From assembly GCA_001466705.2 (NCBI GenBank), contig LATX02000241.1, forward strand, positions 186,001 through 250,000: a stretch of 64,000 nucleotides of DNA. The letters run 5' to 3'. This stretch comes from Moniliophthora roreri (taxonomy: Eukaryota; Basidiomycota; Agaricomycetes; Agaricales; Marasmiaceae). The translations under genes and the position numbers were made by a program. Below are positions 22,123-33,400 of this stretch, piece after piece (the stretch's first letter is position 1; each line of letters begins with the position of its first letter). The notes beneath the pieces were generated by a model. That model was given only the letters and a program-made list of their open reading frames with translations, was not told where the DNA came from and did no database searches.

Positions 22123-25100
22123 GTCGGTTTTATGGTCACTAGTGAGCTGTATATCGTACGGCGTACTGTGCCTTGTTATTGATGTATATCTAGTTGGAAC
22201 GAACTTGGCAAGCCGGATCGACTGATATCCGCATCTTGGGCAAGTTCTATGATGAATTAAATTAAGATCCCAAGGCCTTGACGAGATTAAAGCGAAGGAG
22301 ATGGCGACGATACATCAAGCCTTCCCAAACGACATTGAAACTAAGCACCCGGTTTTGATTTGCTGGAAGAGCAATTTTTATTTCATTGATAATCAGCTCG
22401 AATTTGATGAAAGTGCAGTAGTTGTCATGACAGATGAGTGATAAGATCATCTGGGAGATAACAGCAATGTGTCACCGTGACGACCCGGGTTAGTCACAGG
22501 CTTCCGAGCTTCCTTCTCAAACACGATGTCGTCCGAGTCGTTGACGCCGAGACCACAAAGACTGAGTATTTATTCTGGATCGGTCAGAGCTTTGGAAGAA
22601 AGTGTGTTTTCTTTTTTTTTTTTCACGCTAAGAAGGCTGAGCGTATTGAGCAGGATACGCCTGAACAGTCATGAAACAAATCTGGGGAGCATCATCTCCA
22701 TCACTCATAGCGGATCTTCCACAACTGCGCGCACTATTTTGAAGTCAGCTTTTAGAGCTTTTCACAATCAAAGTGATGATATTCTTGTGAAGCACATCGA
22801 GTACACCATCTTCATTCATGGAACAAGCGCCTCTTTGGGAAGGAACCAACAAACTCCCCAGCACCCTTTTATGCCAGCGCGAACTCACCCGAATGTTCCT
22901 CCTTCTCACAACATTCAATGAGCTCCTGTCGCATCTCTGCTCTAACACGTAGTCGTCTGATTACCAGCTAAGCGTTGAATGTTGAGTTCAGAGTTCTCGC
23001 AAGGAGCCATCTTCGAAATTGGCCTCTAGGTGCCGAAGAATTATCTGTCTTAATCAAGGTATTCATGATAAGTTATCGTACAGCTTATGTTCTGAACTAT
23101 ACATCTTTTCAGATATCATTACCAGTTTCTCGTCGCTCTACGCAACTGCCGTGAGACGCTATGACCATTCAAACCCTGGCTCATAGCCCCGAAACACCAT
23201 TTCCTGTTCTTCATCATGTTCCCCCTCGTACTACCATCTCCCTTTACCGCGGCTCCCCGTATGGACAAGAACGAACGCTGCGAGTTTCGATACCAACAAC
23301 CAGAATTGGACGATGTATCGCTGGCTTTTGGTGGTAGCAGAGGCTAGAAGCTAGGAAGAGGACACGGTTAGAACGAAGGGGAGAGAGGTTTCCGAGAGGA
23401 GTCAAACCAGATTCACTTGCACTACACCACTACCTCTCCCGCCAACTCGCAATACTTCCTACAAAGTTGAGACGCGAAGAACGAACTCGAGTCCATTCAC
23501 ATACCCAGAACTCGGTCGCAATCGGGCAGTCGACCCTCTTCCAATTCTATCAGTCTCCCTAGGCGGACTCAGTGACTCTAGGATCTGACCTCGGCTTACG
23601 TCAGCAAGTTAACATTCCCGTCTCGACCAACGACTTGCTCCCGAACTTCCTTCCGTTCACAACACATCTTCATCACTTTAGGAGATTGATTTATAAACCA
23701 TTCGTCAATGTCTCCCGGTACCTAGCCCTTCCCAATCCTCTTCGATACCTCCCAGTGGAAGGTGACTCCAGTATCGTTCGCCGAGACATAGAGAAGTTAA
23801 ACTGTGTCCGTTCGACTAGATATTTTGGGTCGTGGGTTCTCGAGTATCTGTGGTACTTTTGCGAGCATCGGTAGCATGGGATCAGGCACAGGATTAAGTC
23901 GGAGCGCCGTTCAGGGGTGTTTTGGGTCTTTTATTATATGAAGAGCTCACTACCCAGCTTGAAGCGAGGATACGATATCTCGTCCATTCGGGGCTGTAGA
24001 GTGTGAATGCGCGGGGGTGGAAGAAGTAAGTACGATCTTTCTGACAATTTTCTACTTTCTGAATCACGGCAGTAGCAAAGCATTTATTTTCGCTACTCCT
24101 TCTCGCTCGGTCGACCTCTGGCTCTCAATTCGGTTTCGGAATATTCACCGTCGACGAGCATACGATCCCCTTCACCTTTACCGGTACCGTCACTCAAGCC
24201 CACCCGAATCCGCGTTGGGTGTTCCACGGTTCTATCAGATACCCCACTATTCTCACTCGAAACCTCGCGTTGAAAACTAACTGAGGATCCTCTCTGGTGC
24301 AAATCATATACGTTGTCACGGTTCCTTACGGGAGATGGTGAATGCGATACAGCAGACGCTGGGACTGCTGGCGATATGGTATATATGGGAGCTCACCAAA
24401 TGGGAGAGCGGGTATTATACGTCGGGTCTCGACGTCCCCAGAGGTCGACGTCCAGTCCGATTACAGGGTTTTGGTTTTGAAAATTGCAATACAAAATCAT
24501 AGATGAGATCAAACGGGTGAGTTTATGTTCGTCGCCAGAGAAGCGAGGTCTCTAACGTTGCTACTACAGCCTCTGTGATTGATGTCCTGAACACAACATT
24601 CCGAACTCACCAAGCGCGCCATCTCTTTACGGGTCCCGATACAATGTCACCAACGTCCCCTTTCGTGACCGTCTCGCGAGTCATTCTCCTAGAGGTCCGT
24701 ACACAAGAGACTTAGATGCCAAAGCGGATAGATATTGAGAGCGGGAGATTTGCGAGACCTTACGGAGACTATCAAGTACGTATTTTGGTTTTTTCTTCCT
24801 GCCGTTTCTCACCGGAGCTTCTCTAGCGCTGAAATGAGCGTGCCGAAAGGTGAATATACAATCCACCCCACCCCGATACACCACCACCTACAAGCCATAT
24901 CCGAGTCAATTGTGGTGTATTAAACTTGGACGTGGTGCAGATCGTAGCGGAAGTCAAGAACTTTTGCGCAGTCATTACCGATCGAAAGTATAGCCAAGTA
25001 AGTACACGTAGCTTGAGCACGTCGGCTTGCGTGGGCTTAAGAACCATGTTGTGTTCTCGAGCCTTCCGGAGAGATAGAGCGAGTCCCTGAGCATCATATT

Positions 25101-25694
25101 CTGTACATAGTAGCATTAGCCCATTGAAAGAGTCAAACAGATATTATTTGGCAATCTTTTCTTTAGAGATAACAGACAAACGGAGTACTGGCGAGGAAAA
25201 AGCTAATGATCATTGTTTCCTCGGGCGCTTGGCTGGCGGTTCTTCCTGAGCAGTTGACTTTGGCTTCCTACTCGGCTTTCCGTAGTCGTAGGAGACACCT
25301 GGTCAGCTCTCGAATATCGGTTTGCGATTCCTTCGAGCACCCCCTTCAGGGATATTGTCCTCCGAGACTGTGCATCCGATCTCACTATCAGGCACAAGCT
25401 CCATAATCTACGAGGGTCCAACTCGCTTCTCCTCTCTGTCCTCATCTAACACTTCAGTATCAGAGGTAGTTATCGGTTTATTATTAGGTAATGGAGAGGA
25501 GAGGATAGGTGCGGAAAAGCAGTTGAACAGTTTTGTATCCCGTCTCTCACAGGATTGTGCACTACTTCTAGTCCAGTAAATCACGCACAGGCCCACTGCA
25601 AGTCCGTCACCTTCACAAACCACTTGTGACTGAGAGTTATCATATTGAGCTATTCAGAGAAATATTCATGTACTCGTTACCCAACTTTCAACCC
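22123..25694. other. Region without resolved genes; possible decayed relative of the duplicated segment
   Basis: Open frames are short and shift often. Two pieces look like remains of coding sequence on the plus strand: MFPLVLPSPFTAAPRMDKN (about 23217) and MVNAIQQTLGLLAIWYIWEL (about 24338). A stretch at 24645-24700 (SPFVTVSRVILLEVR) weakly resembles FLVSSRVVSS of the duplicated segments at 28.2 and 32.7 kb. A T-run of 12 lies at about 22610. There is nothing I can name with confidence. Confidence 0.3.
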
Positions 25695-26950
25695 TCAATC
25701 CACTGTAACGGCGTTTCCAGAGCTTCTACTGCTACCATCAAACTCATGTTCTAGCATACTGGGCCACTCGCTTGTACCTTCCTGCTTGAGATTGATAGCG
25801 GAAGGGGAAATATCAACTCTCGCTGCGACGCCGTCTTCAATGTTGGTTGCACGAGACAAAACGACCGTGCTCTCCATATTGTCGTTACCAAGTGTAACAC
25901 GAATAATGATGGTTGTCGAAACAAGACCCTATGCTTCGGGTGAGTATGAAGCTTGAATTTATCTCGAGGATGACTTGCCGCAATGGGAGCCCAAATACGC
26001 AGGCATATATCAAGAACATTTAAGGATCCGCGAATGATGCTTGTAGATGCAGAAACCACCATGCCAATAATGAACAACACGTTAAGGAATGCGGAATACA
26101 ATAGCCCAGATTCCAACCTGAGAGAGGCACTAGCGTGAAATAGGAAGAGACGTTGACAGGGAAGATGGACGCACGTTACAGCTATAATTGTTCTGTACAT
26201 GCTTTTAGACCTTGAGCCAAGGTATGCAACTACCTCACAACTTATCCGGAAGATGCGAAAGGCTAGAATGCAACTCTGTATGATCGGGGTTCTGACGAGA
26301 CAATCAGACGCACCTATCAGAGACGATAGCAGTAGATTATTTAACCCAACAACCCCTGCGGAAACTGCAACAACGGAAATGGGTGAAAGAGGTGTTTTCT
26401 CGTCGTATCCGAACCAATTCCCCATTACTACAACATCAGAAGAGGCGAGCACAAGCCCAACGACTAAGTGTACAGCTGAATGAGATTGCCAAGGACGGAG
26501 AACAAACAGTCTTACCATGTGCGGCAACATACAAAAACGCTGGCAAGATCATGATCTTGCGTCGTTTCCCCCATACCACGTAACAGCGCCACAACTACAA
26601 AATGCATGAGAACCAGCCAAAAAAAGGTCCAAATGGTAGTTAGCGCACCAAAATGGCATCTGCTACTGAGCTGTTGCACACGTTCATATGAAACTTCATC
26701 TTTATTAGGAGAAGCTTGGTTCGCACCTTGAAGCTAATGCGGTTTCATATTGGGCGTCGAAAAATCGAGTTGTTGGTAGCCAGCACCTATTACTATTGCC
26801 ACTATGCTCAATCGATACTTCAAGGAAAGGAATGTGATACGTACGATTCATCGACCGGATTGCTGCCGTAGAAGCACATCTTCACCGCATCATAAGTCAT
26901 NCTTCTTGAAAGATATTCAACTAGAGACTCGTCACATACTGCATTTCCGC
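25695..26950 (-). pseudogene. Membrane-protein family copy D, 5' truncated
   Basis: On the minus strand exons 3 to 9 of the family are clear: RFFDAQYETALAS, SSVADAIL, LWRCYVVWGKRRK, the helix pair VHLVVGLVLASSDVVV and GVVGLNNLLLSSLIG, AFRIFRISCEV, LESGLLYSAF (exon 26117-25979) and the last exon 25928-25695. Its last intron uses a GC donor (GCAAGT at 25978). Exon 1 and the helices of exon 2 are missing; upstream sequence instead belongs to the segment shared with 31.7 kb. A base is unread (n) at 26901 inside the remaining exon 2 tail. The copy is probably non-functional unless it uses a new start. Confidence 0.7.
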
Positions 26951-28600
26951 GTATAAAAGGTGCAAGCTCAAGTTATGAACGATTCTGCTGGCCAGAAGTG
27001 GAGAAAAAGTTGGATGTACTGGATACAGGTGCGTTTGACTTATTTTCGCAATACATAAGTCTAGATCACTCAATGTCATTCATTTCAGGACGTAGCTCAA
27101 CCACAGAAACGCCTTCCGACATTAATACATCCAGAATCTCGCATCTGCTAGTCGAAAACAACTGAACTTGCGCTCGAAAAAGGAATACCGCAGCAGATGC
27201 TGATGCAAGGACCCTTTGACTCTCCACACTCGACCTGACGATTCCCCGGTACGATCTAAACCGACTGTTTCACTTCCTCGTGCCAACTGGCTATGAAAGT
27301 AGCCCTCTGCCGCTCCCACCTCTCTTCACGTCATCTCAAACTTTCTCCACAATTGCCAGCTGCACGAATCTTCCATTTGTTTTGTATTTCCCTCACCTAC
27401 CTCACAAGCACGTTCGCAGCCTTCGCTACCCACAAGTCCTCATTCACCCGCCAAAACCTCGCGTCGACATACTTACCGGTCACCTTTTTCGACCAACGAG
27501 TTACCACCACGGAGAACATATTACTGCTTACCACTGCTAGTCGGTACGGTTTTTCCCGGCCTAGCTCAACAATTCCGAGAAACTATTCGTTGGATAGCCT
27601 CTTGAGGAAGCGAAAAGTGGCTAGCACCTCGCAAGCTGTCGATAGCCGTTGACGTCAAAGGAGAGGGTAGCATGGGTGCCTAGTCTAGCACGGAGGGCTG
27701 GCGCGTCTCTCCTTCCTGCCCCCAGCTTTTGTACTGATACATCATCAGCACCTACCGCACCCGTCAATTCCTCCCAAACCATCACATAGATACCGGCACG
27801 ACCGATTCTGGAACCAACTTGTTCGACCTGAACTACCTCTTTCCTTTGCGTAACAATCTCTATCGTCGGCAGTCTCGATTCACCTCCTCGCTCCCAAAAG
27901 CCTTCATAAGCTATACACAGACGACCTCGCCCACGTTGTCCACCCGAGGGGCTCCACGAGCTTGTCCAACTCCACCTCTTTGAAACAAGGCGCGGTCTAG
28001 ACACCTTCTAATCACTGTCCACGCTATTAATGGATGGGTGTTGCGTTCTCTAGCCCGATACGCACCGATCTTACAGGGAGACAAGATATCGGGTTTTGAT
28101 CACCCGGTGATGGCAACAATAGAGTGAGCTATGAAATGGTCAAGCGGGGATCTTTGGGGTCGGAGATGAAAGCACGGCTCAAAGGTGTGTTCCGACTTCT
28201 ACTCTGACTCTTTCTGGCATCAAATGAAACATCCCCTTAGACTTAGATATCAATGTCACCTTCCTCGTATCCTCGCGAGTCGTATCTTCGGGCTTCGCTC
28301 TCGGCTCCGAACCTTTGGTCTATCGGTTGAGTAAAACTCTATTTGAGTACGTTGGGCGCAGAAAGTGCGCACCTCTCTCCTCCCTCGGGTGTCCTAATTT
28401 TTAGATAGACCACTCGGGACTCGTCGAGAATAGTTTTCCTCAAGTCGCTGTGGTCGGGCGGAAAGTCTTATTCTTACAGGTCCGAATGTGAAACATAGAG
28501 AGGTTTCGAGGTAAGGCTTTCCTTCATTAACGTATCTCGCTTTCTGAATACCCTTTATTGTCAGGATGAAAATATATAATGAAGTACACCGTACAGACAA
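26919..28600 (+). repeat. Segmental duplicate X, copy 1
   Basis: Several blocks here match 31690-33000 closely and in the same order. They include TTGGATGTA...GGTGCGTTTG (27010), GGATAGCCTCTTGAGGA (27590), GGCTAGCACCTCGCAAGCTG (27628), CGATACGCACCGATCTTACA (28057) and the run to GTTATCGG-like splice signals near 28180-28340. Plus-strand coding pieces are visible (SLTYLTSTFAAFATHKSSFT at about 27388; FLVSSRVVSS at about 28262) but are broken by stops. The protein is not recognised. Confidence 0.65.
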
Positions 28601-28632
28601 CCTTTGCTCGCTTTATTTGACTTATAATATAT

Positions 28633-30113
28633 CTACTCCGAGTTCTCGCTGTATCTGGGAGACTCACATTGTAGCGTACTGGGTAGTTGGTCGCTCCCTT
28701 TCTGTGTGAGACCATTGGCGGACCGGGAAATGTCAGTAACTGGCACCTCTTCATGTATGGTGCTGGCTGCGCGAATCGAGATGATTGCGCTCTCCACGCT
28801 GTCTAGGCTGATACCGAGTGTAACACGAACAACAATAATGGTCGAAACAATGCCCTGTAACTCACGTGAGTATGAAGGGTTATATCTATCTCGTGAACGA
28901 TAAACTTGCCACAATTGGAGCCCAAATACGGATGCATATGTCTTGCATCACAAAGACCACAGGATTCTCGGTACCAGTAGCAAATGGTACAACGTAGACA
29001 ATCAAGAGGATGACGAGGAATGCGGAGTATAATAACCCGGATTCTAAGCTATGCATGTGGGAGAGGTGCAGGTGTGAAATGGAAAGGAACATTGACAGGA
29101 GAAGCGGACGCACGTCGCAGTTATTATTGCTCTGTACATGCTTTTGGATTTGGGGCCCAGGTATGCGACTACCTCACGGTTTATCCTAAAGATGCGGTAT
29201 GCTGTGATGAAGTTCAGCGAGAAGTTGAATTACCGGCAAGGTGTTCAAACGCACTGATCAGGGTGGACAGTAGTAAATTATTTAATCCAACGATCCCTGC
29301 AGCAGCAACGGTGGCTAAAGTTCCTAAGGTGAATGCTAGAAAACCTGACACCGGGACGACGATGTCAAATGAAGTGAGCACAAGCCCAGCGACTAAGTGC
29401 ACAGATAAATGAGTTTGTCAAGAGAGACTATGGACCCATACCATGTCCGACTAAATACAGCAATACTGGTAGGATCATGATTTTGAGTTGCTTTCCCCAT
29501 ACCGTGTAACAACGCCACAACTGTGAAATGCATGAGAACTGGGAGCAATGGTCTGCATGATAGCTATCACACCAAAATGGCATCTGCGACTGCACTGTGT
29601 AGTTCAATAGTATGACACCTGATCATTGTCACAAATCAAAAATTGCGTCGTCCATACCTTGTAGCTAATGCAGTTTCATTGTTGGTGTCCAGCAATGGCC
29701 ATCACTATCAGTTCTATGCTCAGTCAATGTACCATAGAAAAGAAATGATACACACGCGTCATATGGTATAAATTGTCGGTCGAGCCAGCATTGTCCCGAG
29801 ATGTCTATAATCATACAGAGCAACACGTTTGTGGAAACCAGGAGGAATAATGTAATGGTTGCTAGCAAGTGATATTTATAGTGTCGGGCCTTTCTTCTCT
29901 TGAGGAGTATGTGCAAGCAAATTCCGAGCAATACGGTGCAGACACCTAGCAGTCCAACTCAGTGTCGACAGAACAAAGTATGCGTGAAACGTATACCATA
30001 AAAGAAAATTTGAACCTGAAGTAAGGGTTGAGTTAGTGAATGAAGGGAAGGGCTGTTTTACTTACAGACATGTATATATGCATCCATGAATTGGTAGAGA
30101 TATAGACTCCCAT
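28633..30113 (-). pseudogene. Membrane-protein family copy E, damaged
   Basis: All nine exons can be traced on the minus strand from MGVYISTNSWMHIYMS (start 30113) and VQIFFYG through KRRKARHYKYHLLATITLFL, AVADAIL, LWRCYTVWGKQLK, GIVGLNNLLLSTLI, AYRIFRINREVV and LESGLLYSAFLV to the last exon 28854-28633. Two lesions stand out against copy D. About 22 bases are missing in exon 3 (near 29685), which shifts the frame. The acceptor before the next-to-middle exon reads TAT instead of CAG (29405-29407). A nearby AG (29393-29394) could rescue the second lesion in frame, but not the first. The last intron has a GC donor (GCAAGT at 28909). Confidence 0.68.
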
Positions 30114-30639
30114 CCTGGTGGCCTTGAGAGGGAAGTGAGTTAATGTTGTTGGGAGTGGAGCTATGAGACTGCTTTTTCTGTCCCTGCATATCAGACGGAA
30201 TCATGATCGAGCATCGCTTTAGGAGAGAATGTTAACGCCACAACAAATGATCTTGAGACTGAAGAGGAAAAAGCAGGAGTTGAGAAAGCAGTGACTTTCC
30301 CTACATCGGCCCTTCTCGCTTTCGCTTCCAAACTCTTTCATATCTCAAGCCCTTGATATACTTGAAATTTGGAACGATGATGAAGAATATGGGCACGAAT
30401 TGATATGTCACTTGATTCTACTACGGATATCGCTCTGAGAACAACTTGAAACTCCATCAGGATATGATCATCTTTTATTCAATACCTCTGAAACTAGCCA
30501 CATCAACTGGCGTCTGATCAAGAAGACTTCGTCGTTATGAGACTATTTGCATCCGCTATGGCTCTGGGGATGAGCTTGAAAGAGTAACAGGTATCTCCTT
30601 GGATCCATCACTCGCTCGTTTCCCAGGAAGCTCTCGATG
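30114..30639. other. Upstream region of copy E
   Basis: No recognisable coding sequence. It may hold the promoter of copy E, since the ATG of that copy is at 30113 on the minus strand. Confidence 0.35.
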
Positions 30640-30890
30640 ACTCCACAAATGCATGAGAACCAAAAAAAAAGGCCGAAATGGTAGTTAGCACACCAAAATA
30701 ACGTTTGCTACTGGACTGTTAAAAGCGGTTAAATGAGAATCTATTGTTATGATGGATAGACCGGTTCGCACCTTGAAACTAATGCGGTTTCGTATACTGC
30801 ATCTGAAGATCGATCTGTTGGTTTCCAGCACTTTTCCCGGTTATTACTGCCACTATGCTCAGTTGATACTCTCTTGAGGAGTATGCCTCA
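30640..30890 (-). pseudogene. Membrane-protein family copy F, remnant of two exons
   Basis: The minus strand matches copy D across its exon 3 (ending TTAGTTTCAAG), the intron, the exon 4 counterpart and the following intron up to GCATGAGAACCA. Upstream, a scrap of exon 2 (CATACTCCTCAAGAGA, shared with copy E) is joined directly to the exon 3 flank, showing an internal deletion. The rest of the gene is absent. Confidence 0.7.
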
Positions 30891-30924
30891 CGTATTTACA
30901 CATCTGCACAAGCTGATTATCTGA

Positions 30925-31150
30925 TGGGCCTATACATTTTACTGTAACAGATGTCAGTAACCTTACTGGCCGTTACTGACCTAAATTACCGTAACAGTAC
31001 CGTAACGGAAAGTGAACATAATGTAACCAACAGTAAAATTCTAATCATTCAGAATAATACAATGAAAAATGCAAAGGTAAGTAACATGCAGTAACATACA
31101 CTAACGGCAGTAACGTTACTGACACCCGTTACAGTAAAATCTTGTGGCCC
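30925..31150. mobile_element. MITE, 226 bp, with 8-bp target duplication (hAT-like)
   Basis: The segment is flanked by TTATCTGA on both sides (30917-30924 and 31151-31158). Its ends are inverted copies: left GGGCC then ATTTTACTGTAAC and TGTCAGTAAC, right the inverse of GGGCC then ATTTTACTGTAAC and TGTCAGTAAC. The interior is full of GTTACTG/CAGTAAC and CGTAAC words in both directions, like the subterminal repeats of hAT elements. There is no coding capacity. The 8-bp duplication points to hAT-type mobilisation. It sits between remnant F and segment X copy 2. Confidence 0.85.
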
Positions 31151-31158
31151 TTATCTGA

Positions 31159-31689
31159 CCGAGGTCAGTTCGTCGATATGATACTGAGCTGCCCAGTTGT
31201 CAGTCGCCGATGCAGCGTTCATGTTGTTTCTATCCCATATCCCTCATAGATGACTTTGAAGCAATATCCGAACATCGCGCTAACGCTGGAAAAGGGAGGG
31301 AGCGAGCACCGGTCTACGAGGTAAAGTAATGGGGTGAGGCTGATGACGCGGCTTATGTGGGCCCTAGAGTGGTGATCGTTGTGCCAAGGTGGTTAGAATT
31401 GAAGGGTAATCGGAACGCGGAGGTGACCTTAGGAAGGGTAATCTGAGAGACGGATAAAGTTAGGCCATTGGAACATATGGCATACGACGACTCACACACA
31501 ATCGTAAGCGGTAGGTGAATTTACCCCAATAACACATGTACCGAGGGTAATATATGGACACCAGTAGCATTACCGAAGGCGAAGATGGTTCAGGTCAAAG
31601 TTTCGGCATCTGGGAAAATTGAGCTACCGGTCACGGAGTCGTTCCCACGCTGCTATTCTGTCTTTTACCTCTACGACGGTTTCAACATA
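31159..31689. other. Intergenic stretch
   Basis: Mixed sequence before segment X copy 2. No gene or repeat was recognised. Confidence 0.35.
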
Positions 31690-33000
31690 TCGTCCCTTCT
31701 TGATGAAATTCCACCGGAGATTCGACAGATACTGCATTCAGGCGTATAGAACAGGCTCAAGCTCAAGCTACGGACAATTATGCTAGCCGGAAGTCGAGAA
31801 AAACGTTGGATGTATCGGATGCAGGTGCGTTTGGCTTGCGTTGCAATACATGGGCTTAGATCACGTAATTTCATTCATTTCAAGCCATAGCTCAACTGTC
31901 AGAACGCCTTTTGACATCAATGCGTTGGTAGCCAACATCGTCGCTCTGAGCCTAGCTCGATAATACGAGAAACTATCCGTAGCCCTCCAGAGATGTCGCG
32001 GCCGGATAGCCTCTTGAGGAGCGAAAGGTGGCTAGCACCTCGCAAGCTGTTGATAACTGTTGACATCCAAGGAGAAGTAGCGTGGGGGTCCGAACTTTAT
32101 GCAGAAAGCTGGTGCGTCTCCTTCCTGCCCCTAGCATCCGTACGTGACACTGATACATCATCTCCCAGGTAATCATGCATATCTTCATTATCATCAGCAT
32201 CTGCCACATCCATCGACTCCCAAACCATCATATGGATACTGGCACGACCGATTCTGGAACGAACACGACTGGCTCTGTCCTTTGCATACCAATCTCCATT
32301 GTCGGCAGCCTCGATTCATCGTCTTGCTCCCACATGAGCTATACACAGGTAACCTCGCCCACGTTGTCCACCTGTGAGGCTTTATGCAAGCTTGTCTAAC
32401 CCCACCTCATTATAACAAAATGCAGTCTAGACTTCCTCCAACCACTTGCCACGCTAGCAACTGATGGCTATTGCGTTCTCTAGCCTGATACGCACCGATC
32501 TTACAGGGAGGCAAGATACCGGGTTTTGATCAGTCGGTGGCGGCAACGATAGAGTTGGCTATGAAATGGTCGAGCGGGATCTTTGGGGTCGGAGATGGAA
32601 ATCACAGCTCAAAGGTGTGTTCTGACTTCTATTCTAACTTTTTCCATCGACTGAAACATGCTCTCAGAAATCAACGTCACCTTCCTCGTGTCCTCGCGAG
32701 TCGTGTCTTTGGCTTCGGGCTCCACCCTCGGCTCCGAACCTTTGGTTTATCGGTTGGGTGAAACTGTATCTGGGGTACTTTGCGTGCAGAAAGTACGCAG
32801 CTCCTTTTTCCCCTCGGGCGTTCTAACTTTCGGATAGATAACTCGGGGCTCACCCTTAAGAATAATTGCCTCAAGTCGCTATGGTCGAGCGGGAAGTCTT
32901 ATCCTTTCAGATGCGAATGTGAAACATAGAGGTTTCAAGGTAAGTCTTTCCTTCAATAACTTATCTCGCCTTCCGAATACCCTTTATTGTCATGGTGACC
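31690..33000 (+). repeat. Segmental duplicate X, copy 2
   Basis: This matches 26919-28600 block by block but is about 300 bases shorter. The second half has a better open frame than copy 1: MAATIELAMKWSSGIFGVG (32537) leads to a GTGTGT donor at 32612, then after the intron INVTFLVSSRVVSL and GSEPLVYRL (32665-32750). In copy 1 the first of these blocks carries a stop. The protein family is not recognised. Both copies adjoin the 5'-truncated end of a membrane-family copy (D or F), so gene and segment were duplicated as a unit. Confidence 0.6.
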
Positions 33001-33400
33001 GGAAGCACCGCTCATGTCTATTGTAGCGAAAGGAAAAGACGCCAAATAGCTGATGACCATCGGAGATTGAAGGTATTGAATTTGCGCGCTTGATGGGCGC
33101 AAGTCCAGGTTAGGTTCCGCTGCAGTTCCTACCCCCTATATCAAATGATCCGCCAGGAACTTTCTTCCATCTTCTTCCAATCACAATTGATGCAAACACA
33201 ACTATGGCGTGCTGTGCTCCCCTTTTTCAGCCATATGAATTGCCGCCCGTCCTACTGTCCTAGGACGGTACTGGCAAAAATTCAAAATAGGAGGTTCACT
33301 TTCTGCGATTGAGCAAGCGAAGCAGTATTCAACGCCATGGCGCTCATTTTTGAATGTTATAAAATAAGGCATTCTTCGTTGTTGGATCTCAGCGGCAACA

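Noticed and set aside
25751..26530. 259-codon minus-strand frame as one uninterrupted protein
   Set aside because: It reads through introns of membrane-family copy D; comparison with copies A, B and E shows the exon borders inside it.
26901..26901. Ambiguous base n within copy D
   Set aside because: A sequencing or assembly gap, not biology; it only limits reading of the exon 2 tail of copy D.
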